Assembly (NCBI GenBank): GCA_034004685.1 | Contig: JAVEWG010000010.1 | Span: 23,812 to 87,811 of the forward strand | Direction of reading: 5' to 3' | DNA from: JAEUNX01 sp034004685 | GTDB taxonomy: Bacteria > Pseudomonadota > Gammaproteobacteria > Burkholderiales > Rhodocyclaceae | DNA length: 64,000 bases | Shown: positions 17,688 through 24,803 of the stretch, piece by piece | How positions within the stretch are numbered: the stretch's first letter is position 1 | Layout: every line of letters starts with the position of its first letter | Program-made: the position numbers and the translations under genes | Notes under the pieces: model-generated | What the model saw: only the letters and a program-made list of their open reading frames with translations | Told to the model about the DNA's origin: nothing | Database searches by the model: none

Positions 17688-18977
17688 TTAGCGCGCCCGC
17701 AGGTTGTAAAAGGCCGAACGGCCGGGGTAAAAGGCGGTCTCCCCCAGATCTTCCTCGATGCGCAACAACTGGTTGTACTTGGCGATGCGGTCGGAGCGGG
17801 ACAAGGAGCCGGTCTTGATCTGCATGGCATTCAAGCCCACCGCGATATCGGCGATGGTGGAGTCCTCGGTCTCGCCGGAACGGTGGGAGATCACCGCGGT
17901 GTAGCCGGCGCGCTTGGCCATCTCCACGGCGGCGAAGGTTTCAGTGAGGGTGCCGATCTGGTTGATCTTCACCAGGATGGCGTTGGCGATGCCCTGCTCG
18001 ATGCCTTGCTTGAGGATCCGGGTGTTGGTGACGAAGATGTCGTCCCCCACGATCTGGACCTTCTTGCCCAGGCGCTCGGTCAGGATCTTCCAGCCCGCCC
18101 AGTCGCTCTCGGCCATGCCGTCCTCGATGGAGACGATGGGGTACTTGTCCGCCAGGGTCGCCAGGTAATCGGTGAAGCCTTCGGCGGAGAGGGTCAGGCC
18201 TTCCCCTGCCAGGACGTACTTGCCATCCTTGTAGAACTCGGAAGCGGCGCAGTCCAGGGCCAGCACCACCTCCCGGCCCGGCTCGTAGCCAGCGTTGGCG
18301 GTGGCTTCGAGGATCATGTTGAGGGCTTCCTCGGTTCCCGAGACATTGGGGGCGAAGCCGCCTTCGTCACCCACCGTGGTGGGGTAGCCCTTCTTGTCGG
18401 TGAGCTTCTTCAGGGCGTGGAAGATCTCGGCGCCACAGCGCAGGGCTTCCCGGAAGCTGGAAACCCCCACCGGCATGATCATGCATTCCTGGATGTCCAG
18501 GCTGTTGTTGGCGTGGGCGCCCCCGTTGATGACGTTCATCATGGGCACCGGCATGGCCATGGGGCCGGAACCGCCGAAATAGCGATACAGGGGCAGCCCG
18601 GCCTCCTCGGCCGCGGCCCGGGCCACCGCCATGGACACCGCCAGCATGGCATTGGCCCCCAGGCGGGACTTGTTCTCGGTGCCGTCCAGTTCGATCAGGG
18701 TCTTGTCGATGAAAGCCTGCTCCTCGGCATCCAGGCCGATGATGGCTTCGGAGATCTCGGTATTGACGCTCTCCACCGCCTTCAGCACGCCCTTGCCAAG
18801 GTAGCGGGCGGCGTCCCCGTCCCGCAGCTCGATGGCTTCCCTGGAACCGGTGGAGGCGCCGGATGGCACCGCCGCCCGGCCCATCACGCCGGATTCCAGC
18901 AGGACATCCGCCTCCACCGTGGGGTTGCCCCGGGAGTCCAGGATTTCGCGGGCCACCACATCGACAATCGCACTCAT
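17688..18977 (-). CDS. eno: Enolase
   Basis: Glycolytic enzyme converting 2-phosphoglycerate to phosphoenolpyruvate, also a component of RNA degradosomes in some bacteria; 429 residues. Seen: N-terminal REILDSRGNPTVE, the metal-binding and catalytic region with VKINQIGTLTETF, and SHRSGETEDSTIADIAVG. I start at MSAIVDVV, which has AAGGAAAGAG before it; the 22-codon extension is not family-like. It lies in the pyrG-kdsA-eno-ftsB unit, 75 bases after kdsA. Confidence 0.97.
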   Translation of the reverse strand: MSAIVDVVAREILDSRGNPTVEADVLLESGVMGRAAVPSGASTGSREAIELRDGDAARYLGKGVLKAVESVNTEISEAIIGLDAEEQAFIDKTLIELDGTENKSRLGANAMLAVSMAVARAAAEEAGLPLYRYFGGSGPMAMPVPMMNVINGGAHANNSLDIQECMIMPVGVSSFREALRCGAEIFHALKKLTDKKGYPTTVGDEGGFAPNVSGTEEALNMILEATANAGYEPGREVVLALDCAASEFYKDGKYVLAGEGLTLSAEGFTDYLATLADKYPIVSIEDGMAESDWAGWKILTERLGKKVQIVGDDIFVTNTRILKQGIEQGIANAILVKINQIGTLTETFAAVEMAKRAGYTAVISHRSGETEDSTIADIAVGLNAMQIKTGSLSRSDRIAKYNQLLRIEEDLGETAFYPGRSAFYNLRAR

Positions 18978-19052
18978 CTCTTTCCTTTCACTAAGGCTAA
19001 CAATGCTCGAAGGCGGCCGCTCAACGGCCGCGCCGCAATTCAAACTCGATAC

Positions 19053-19892
19053 TCAAGCCGACACTTCCAGAAAGCCCTGGGCCTTCACCAGACGGTCGAT
19101 ATCCCGCAGGGTGGAGAGAAGCGCCCGCATGCGCGGCAGGGGCCAGGCATTGGGGCCATCGGAGAGGGCCTGGGCCGGATCCGGATGGGTTTCCATGAAA
19201 AGCCCCGCCACCCCCACCGCTACCGCGGCGCGGGCCAACACCGGCACGAACTCCCGCTGGCCGCCGGAAGCGGTGCCCTGACCGCCGGGCAGTTGCACCG
19301 AATGGGTGGCGTCGAACACCACCGGGCAGCCAGTCTCCCGCATGATGGCCAGACTGCGCATGTCGGACACCAGGTTGTTGTAGCCGAAGGAAGCGCCCCG
19401 CTCGCAGACCATGAGGGTATCGGCGCCGCCATTGGCTTCCCGGGCCTTGTCCACCACGTTTTTCATGTCGCCGGGGGCAAGGAACTGGCCCTTCTTGATA
19501 TTCACCGGCTTGCCGCTGGCCGACACGGCATGGATGAAATCAGTCTGGCGGCACAAGAAGGCCGGGGTCTGGAGCACATCCACCACCGCAGCCACCTCGG
19601 CGACTTCCGCCTCGGTGTGCACATCGGTGAGGACCGGCACGCCGATCTGGCGTTTAACCTCGGCCAGGATATTCAGGCCGGACGCCATCCCCAGCCCCCG
19701 GAAGCTCTTGCCGGAACTCCGGTTGGCCTTGTCGTAGGAGGCCTTGAAGATGTAGGGGATCCCCAGCCCGGCGCAGATTTCCTTCATCTGGCCGGCCACG
19801 TCCAGGCAAAGCTGCTGGGACTCGGCCACACAGGGCCCGGCGATCAGAAACAGGGGTTTATCCAGCCCCACCTCGAATCCGCACAGCTGCAT
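19053..19892 (-). CDS. kdsA: 3-deoxy-8-phosphooctulonate synthase (KDO-8-phosphate synthase)
   Basis: Condenses phosphoenolpyruvate with arabinose 5-phosphate to make KDO-8-phosphate, the precursor of the LPS inner core; 279 residues. Motifs seen: FLIAGPCVAES, FKASYDKANRSS, TDVHTEAE, KKGQFLAPGDM and FDATHSVQLPGG. The start is set by a strong AGGAGG in front of MQLCGFEVGL. Eleven bases separate it from the pyrG stop, so both share a message. Confidence 0.97.
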   Translation of the reverse strand: MQLCGFEVGLDKPLFLIAGPCVAESQQLCLDVAGQMKEICAGLGIPYIFKASYDKANRSSGKSFRGLGMASGLNILAEVKRQIGVPVLTDVHTEAEVAEVAAVVDVLQTPAFLCRQTDFIHAVSASGKPVNIKKGQFLAPGDMKNVVDKAREANGGADTLMVCERGASFGYNNLVSDMRSLAIMRETGCPVVFDATHSVQLPGGQGTASGGQREFVPVLARAAVAVGVAGLFMETHPDPAQALSDGPNAWPLPRMRALLSTLRDIDRLVKAQGFLEVSA

Positions 19893-19903
19893 GAATGCCC
19901 TCC

Positions 19904-21541
19904 TCAGGCGCGCCCGGCGGTCCGGGCCTGGTTGAGGGCCGCCTTGACGAAGGCGATGAACAAGGGATGGCCCGCCCGGGGATTGGAGGTGAACTCCGGA
20001 TGGAATTGGCAGCCCACGAACCATGGATGATCGGGCAACTCCACCATTTCACACAGATTGGTGCCCGGCGCCCGGCCAGCCACCCGCAGCCCCTTGGCCT
20101 CCAGCTGGGCCAGCAGGGTGTTGTTCACTTCGTAGCGATGGCGATGGCGCTCCATGATTTCAGGCGCCCCGTAGATTTCCCGGGACAAGGAGCCTTCCGC
20201 CAGCTGGCAGACCTGGCCGCCCAGGCGCATGGAGCCCCCCAGATCGGAATCCTCGCTGCGCTTTTCCACCCGCCCCTCCCGGTCCAGCCACTCGGTGATC
20301 AGGCCGATCACCGGATAGGGCGTTTCCCGATCGAACTCGGTACTGTGGGCGCCGGCCATGCCCGCCACGTCCCGGGCGAACTCCACCACCGCCAGTTGCA
20401 TCCCGAGGCAGATTCCCAGGTAGGGCACCTTGTTCTCCCGGGCATGGCGGATCGCGGCGATCTTGCCCTCGGTGCCCCGCTTGCCGAAGCCGCCGGGCAC
20501 CAGGATGGCATCCATGTCCTTGAGGACACTGCAACCGTTGCGCTCGATCTCTTCCGAATCGATGTAGTGGATCGCCACCTCGCTCAAGGTATGCATGCCG
20601 GCGTGGTTGAGCGCCTCGATGAGGGATTTGTAGGATTCGGTGAGATCCACGTACTTGCCCACGAAGGCCACGTTCACCTTGGTCTCGGGGTTTTCCCGGG
20701 CATGGATCAAGCGCTCCCACACCGACAGATCAGCGGCCTTGGCCAGGATTCCCAGCTTGTGGCAGACGATCTCGTCGAGCATCTGCTCGTGGAGCTGACC
20801 GGGGATCTTGTAGATGGAATCGGCATCGAGACACTCGATCACCGCTTCCGGCATCACGTTGCAGAACAGGGCGATCTTGCGCCGCTCATCGGCCGGAATG
20901 GAGCGGTCGGCGCGGCACAGCAGGATGTCCGGCTGGATGCCGATGCTGCGCAGCTCCTTGACCGAATGCTGGGTCGGCTTGGTCTTGAGCTCCCCGGCGG
21001 TGGGGATGTAGGGCATCAGGGTCAGGTGGATGAAGCAGGTGCTGTTGCGCCCCTCCTCGATCCCCATCTGGCGGATGGCTTCCAGGAAGGGCAGGGATTC
21101 AATATCCCCCACCGTGCCCCCCACCTCCACGATGGCCACATCGGCCCCCTCGGCGCCCCGCTTGATGAAGAGCTTGATCTCGTCGGTGATGTGGGGGATC
21201 ACCTGGACGGTCTTGCCCAAGTATTCACCCCGACGCTCCTTCTTCAGGACCGACTCGTAAATCTGGCCGGTGGTGAAGTTGTTGCGCTTGCCCATCTTGG
21301 CGCTGGTAAAGCGCTCATAGTGGCCCAGGTCCAGGTCGGTTTCGGCACCATCTTCGGTGACGAACACCTCCCCGTGCTGGAACGGGCTCATGGTGCCGGG
21401 ATCGACGTTGATATAGGGATCGAGTTTGAGATGGGTGACTTTGATGCCACGGGACTCGAGGATGGCGCCCAAGGAGGCCGCCGCGATGCCTTTGCCCAGG
21501 GAGGACACGACACCGCCGGTAACGAAGACGTACTTTGTCAT
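19904..21541 (-). CDS. pyrG: CTP synthase
   Basis: Amidates UTP to CTP using glutamine and ATP; 545 residues, the same length as in E. coli. The N-terminal synthase domain starts TKYVFVTGGVVSSLGKG and has LKLDPYINVDPGTMSPFQHG. The C-terminal class I glutamine amidotransferase domain has the nucleophile Cys in YLGICLGMQ and His/Glu in HPEFTS. The frame is open far upstream, but only this start is family-like. First gene of the pyrG-kdsA-eno unit. Confidence 0.97.
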   Translation of the reverse strand: MTKYVFVTGGVVSSLGKGIAAASLGAILESRGIKVTHLKLDPYINVDPGTMSPFQHGEVFVTEDGAETDLDLGHYERFTSAKMGKRNNFTTGQIYESVLKKERRGEYLGKTVQVIPHITDEIKLFIKRGAEGADVAIVEVGGTVGDIESLPFLEAIRQMGIEEGRNSTCFIHLTLMPYIPTAGELKTKPTQHSVKELRSIGIQPDILLCRADRSIPADERRKIALFCNVMPEAVIECLDADSIYKIPGQLHEQMLDEIVCHKLGILAKAADLSVWERLIHARENPETKVNVAFVGKYVDLTESYKSLIEALNHAGMHTLSEVAIHYIDSEEIERNGCSVLKDMDAILVPGGFGKRGTEGKIAAIRHARENKVPYLGICLGMQLAVVEFARDVAGMAGAHSTEFDRETPYPVIGLITEWLDREGRVEKRSEDSDLGGSMRLGGQVCQLAEGSLSREIYGAPEIMERHRHRYEVNNTLLAQLEAKGLRVAGRAPGTNLCEMVELPDHPWFVGCQFHPEFTSNPRAGHPLFIAFVKAALNQARTAGRA

Positions 21542-21911
21542 GGGAATGGAACAGCGGGAAAGCGCGATGATAGCCGAAATCCCCCTGGCAAAAAAAGACC
21601 GGCGACACCTGGCATCCCTCCCCTGCCCGGCTCCGAATCCCCAAAAAGGGGGCGGGACAGCCCCCCGAAAGGACGCATTTCCGGATGCCGCTCCGCCATC
21701 TCCGGCGGGGATTTTCCGCAGATTTCCCAGTGGCTTGTGCACAACGGGAGGGAAAGTTAGGGTAGCATACGGCCCCGTTTGACTCAGCCGCTGCCGGCCG
21801 CGAACTCCAGGGCAAAATAAGCCCCACAACAGGCATGTTGTACTCCCCAAAGGGGAGAAAATCACTTCCGGACCGGCGAAAGACCCTACCTGGAGCACTT
21901 TGGAGAACACG
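21542..21911. other. Divergent intergenic region pyrG / ETF-QO
   Basis: 370 bases without a gene. On the minus side a TATCAT hexamer (plus 21567-21572) lies about 25 bases from the pyrG start but lacks a good -35. On the plus side I see no convincing promoter. The leader before the oxidoreductase holds two back-to-back hairpins, ACAAC-AGGCAT-GTTGT (21826-21841) and CTCCCC-AAA-GGGGAG (21843-21857), neither followed by a T-run. Confidence 0.5.
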
Positions 21912-23555
21912 ATGGAACGCGAATCCATGGAATTCGATGTCTTGATCGTCGGCGGCGGCCCTGCCGGTCTTGCCGCAGCGATCAAGCTCAAGCAGCTCGC
22001 CAATGAGAAGGGGCAGGAACTGTCCGTCTGCCTGATCGAGAAGGCCGGCGAGATTGGCGCCCACATCCTCTCCGGCGCGGTGATGGATCCCCTGGCCCTG
22101 ACCGAACTGATCCCCGACTGGAAGGCGCTGGGCGCCCCCCTGGATACCCCGGTCACCGAGGACAAGGTGATCTTCCTCTCCGAAAAGGGCGGCCGCACCA
22201 TCCCCAACAAATTGCTGCCCGACAGCTTCATCAACCATGGCAACTACATCGTCCGTCTGGGCAGCGTGGTGAAGTGGCTGGGTGAGCAGGCCGAGGCCCT
22301 GGGGGTCGAGGTCTATCCCGGTTTCGCCGGCGCCGATGTGCTGTTCGACGAGAACGGCGCGGTCAAGGGCGTAGTCACCGGCGACATGGGGATCACCAAG
22401 GAAGGCGAGCAAGGGCCCAATTTCACTCCCGGCATGGAACTCCATGCCAAGTACACCCTGTTCGCCGAAGGCTGCCGTGGCCACCTGGGCAAGCGCCTGG
22501 AAGCCCACTTCAACCTGCGGGACGGCGTGGACCCCCAGACCTACGGCATCGGCCTCAAGGAACTGTGGGAAGTGCCCGCGGAAAACCATCAGCCCGGCCT
22601 GGTGGTGCACACTGCCGGCTGGCCCATGGACAACGCTACCTATGGCGGCGGCTTTGCCTATCACCTGGAAGGCAACCTGGTAGCAGTGGGTTTCGTGGTG
22701 GGCCTCAACTACACCAACCCCCACATGTCGCCCTTCGAGGAGTTCCAGCGCTACAAGACCCACCCGGAGATCCGCAAGTACCTGGAAGGCGGCAAGCGCC
22801 TGGCCTACGGTGCCCGGGCCATTGCCGCAGGCGGCCTGCAAAGCCAGCCCAAGCTGACCTTCCCCGGTGGCGCCCTGATCGGTGACGACGCAGGCTTCCT
22901 CAACGCCGCCCGGATCAAGGGCAGCCATGCCGCCATCAAGTCCGGCATGCTGGCCGCCGAGGCCGCCTTCGAAGCCCTGGTGGCCGAGCGTGGCCGTGAC
23001 GAGCTCGCCGTCTACCCCGAACTGTTCAAGGCCAGCTGGCTCCACGCCGAGCTGCACCGCTACCGCAACTTCAAGCCCTACATGAAGCGCGGCCTGTACC
23101 TGGGCTCCTTCCTGTTCGGCGCGGAGCAAGTGCTGTTCAAGGGCAAGGTGCCCTGGACCCTGCACAACAGTTCCGACCACGACAAGCTGCTGCCCGCCAG
23201 CCAGTGTCAGCCCATCGCCTATCCCAAGCCCGATGGCAAGCTGACCTTCGATCGCCTGTCCTCGGTGTTCCTGTCCAATACCAACCACGAGGAAGACCAG
23301 CCCTGCCACCTGCAGCTCAAGGATGCATCCGTGCCGGTGAACGTAAACCTGGCCAAGTACGATGCTCCCGAGCAGCGCTACTGCCCGGCCGGCGTGTACG
23401 AGATCGTGCGGGACGACAACGGCGCCAACCCCCGTCTGCAGATCAACGCCCAGAACTGCATCCACTGCAAGACCTGCGACATCAAGGACCCGACCCAGAA
23501 CATCAACTGGGTTGTTCCCCAGGGCGGCGAAGGGCCCATCTACCAAGGCATGTAA
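21912..23555 (+). CDS. Electron-transfer flavoprotein:ubiquinone oxidoreductase
   Basis: Membrane-associated FAD and [4Fe-4S] enzyme that passes electrons from ETF (fatty-acid and amino-acid dehydrogenases) to ubiquinone; 547 residues. Seen: FAD-binding GGGPAGLAAA near the N-terminus, the ubiquinone/FAD region HILSGAVMDP, and C-terminal cluster ligands in RYCPAGVYE and NCIHCKTCDIKDPTQNI. I chose the ATG with GGAG six bases upstream rather than a TTG four codons earlier. Followed by a strong terminator, so it is a single-gene unit. Confidence 0.95.
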   Translation: MERESMEFDVLIVGGGPAGLAAAIKLKQLANEKGQELSVCLIEKAGEIGAHILSGAVMDPLALTELIPDWKALGAPLDTPVTEDKVIFLSEKGGRTIPNKLLPDSFINHGNYIVRLGSVVKWLGEQAEALGVEVYPGFAGADVLFDENGAVKGVVTGDMGITKEGEQGPNFTPGMELHAKYTLFAEGCRGHLGKRLEAHFNLRDGVDPQTYGIGLKELWEVPAENHQPGLVVHTAGWPMDNATYGGGFAYHLEGNLVAVGFVVGLNYTNPHMSPFEEFQRYKTHPEIRKYLEGGKRLAYGARAIAAGGLQSQPKLTFPGGALIGDDAGFLNAARIKGSHAAIKSGMLAAEAAFEALVAERGRDELAVYPELFKASWLHAELHRYRNFKPYMKRGLYLGSFLFGAEQVLFKGKVPWTLHNSSDHDKLLPASQCQPIAYPKPDGKLTFDRLSSVFLSNTNHEEDQPCHLQLKDASVPVNVNLAKYDAPEQRYCPAGVYEIVRDDNGANPRLQINAQNCIHCKTCDIKDPTQNINWVVPQGGEGPIYQGM

Positions 23556-23614
23556 GGATCAAGCGGGCAAAGCGCTGCTTCGCCCTCAAGGTCACCCTGC
23601 CTCGGCCGTAACAG

Positions 23615-23655
23615 ACGGAGCCGGGCTCTTTCGAGCCAGGCTCCGTTTTTTATTT
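23615..23655 (+). terminator. Intrinsic terminator of the ETF-QO gene
   Basis: A long stem (ACGGAGCCGGGCTC with GAGCCAGGCTCCGT, one G-A mismatch, 4-base loop) is followed by TTTTTATTT. Clear rho-independent terminator, 60 bases after the stop codon. Confidence 0.9.
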
Positions 23656-23666
23656 GGATCCCAGTC

Positions 23667-24803
23667 ATGCACACCCACCAGGAAGTGCTTCATCAACCCG
23701 CCGACCTGGCCGCCGCCATCGCGCGCCTGGAGACCTTTGGGCCTGACCTGGTGCTGGTCTTTGCCGCGCCGGGGTGGTTTCGCGAGGCGTTTCTGGCCCC
23801 CCTGGCAAGGGCCTTTCCCGACAAGCTCGCCGGCTGCTCCAGCGGCGGGCAGATCTGGAGCAAGGGACTGGAGGAAACCAGCTGCGTCATCACTGCCCTG
23901 CGTTTCCAGGGCATCCGCTGCCAGGTGGCCGATGCCGTTCTGAATGGCCCCCAGGACAGCTTCCCCCTTGGTCAGCGCCTGGGAGCCGGACTGGCCGGCC
24001 TCCACCCCCGGCAGGTTCTGGTTTTCAGCCCGGGAATCGCCGTGGATGGCAGCGCGCTGGTGCATGGCTTGCAGGCCGCCTTGCCCGATGCCCAGCTCTC
24101 CGGCGGCCTGGCGGGCGACGAGGGGCTTTTCGAGCAGACCTGGACCCTGGGCCCCAGCGGAATCACTTCGAATAGGGTGGTGGCGGTGGCCCTGGGGGGT
24201 CCCCTGAAGGTCGGCCACGGCTGCTACGGCGGATGGAAACCCTTTGGCCCGACCCGCAAGGCAACCGCCTGCGAGGGCAACCTCCTGCTGGAGCTGGACC
24301 ACCAGCCGGCGCTGGACGTATACCAACGTTATCTGGGGGAGTACGCCCAGGGTCTGCCCGCCTCCGCCCTCCTCTTTCCCATGGCGGTGCTGAACATGGC
24401 GGGGGACGACAGTGGCCTGATCCGCACGATTCTGGGCATTGACGAAGCCCGCCGGGGTCTGATCCTGGCCGGCTCGGTGGAGCAAGGCGTGTTGATGCGC
24501 CTCATGCACGCCAATACCGATGCCCTGGTAGACGGGGCCGAGCAAGCGGGCCGGGCCGCCTTCGCGGGGCAGAATCAGGACGCCCCGAGACTCGCCCTCC
24601 TGGTGACCTGCATCGGCCGCAAACTGGTGATGGGCGACCGGACCGAAGACGAGATCGAAGCCGTGGCGGCCACCGGCGGGCCCTACACCCTGCTGACCGG
24701 CTTTTATTCCTTTGGCGAAATCAGCCCCGGGCTGCCCACCGTGGGTTGCCAACTCCATAACCAGACCATGGCCATCACCGCCCTTTCGGAAGCATGCCCC
24801 TGA
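23667..24803 (+). CDS. FIST-domain signal-sensing protein
   Basis: A 378-residue soluble protein with FIST_N (about residues 30-220) and FIST_C (about 225-360) domains. Family features seen: AGCSSGGQIW, LSGGLAGDEGLFEQTW, FPMAVLN and the C-terminal LTGFYSFGEISPG. FIST domains are sensory modules, thought to bind small ligands such as amino acids, and often partner signalling proteins. There is no signal peptide, so it is probably cytosolic. Its last 10 bases overlap the start of the hybrid kinase, implying coupled production and a shared pathway. Confidence 0.88.
   Translation: MHTHQEVLHQPADLAAAIARLETFGPDLVLVFAAPGWFREAFLAPLARAFPDKLAGCSSGGQIWSKGLEETSCVITALRFQGIRCQVADAVLNGPQDSFPLGQRLGAGLAGLHPRQVLVFSPGIAVDGSALVHGLQAALPDAQLSGGLAGDEGLFEQTWTLGPSGITSNRVVAVALGGPLKVGHGCYGGWKPFGPTRKATACEGNLLLELDHQPALDVYQRYLGEYAQGLPASALLFPMAVLNMAGDDSGLIRTILGIDEARRGLILAGSVEQGVLMRLMHANTDALVDGAEQAGRAAFAGQNQDAPRLALLVTCIGRKLVMGDRTEDEIEAVAATGGPYTLLTGFYSFGEISPGLPTVGCQLHNQTMAITALSEACP

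Noticed and set aside
17883..20030. A 715-codon plus-strand open frame opposite eno and kdsA
   Set aside because: It is antisense to two unambiguous enzymes and its product resembles no family; a GC artefact.
21734..21743. Palindrome TTGTGCACAA upstream of the ETF-QO gene as an operator
   Set aside because: Only ten bases, with no matching promoter elements around it; likely by chance.
21542..22243. An N-terminal extension of CTP synthase by 234 codons
   Set aside because: The protein is already full length (545 residues) from the ATG at 21541; the extension overlaps the divergent gene and is not family-like.
21315..23546. A 743-codon minus-strand open frame opposite the ETF-QO gene
   Set aside because: Antisense to a well-conserved enzyme; His/Val/Gly-rich shadow translation.
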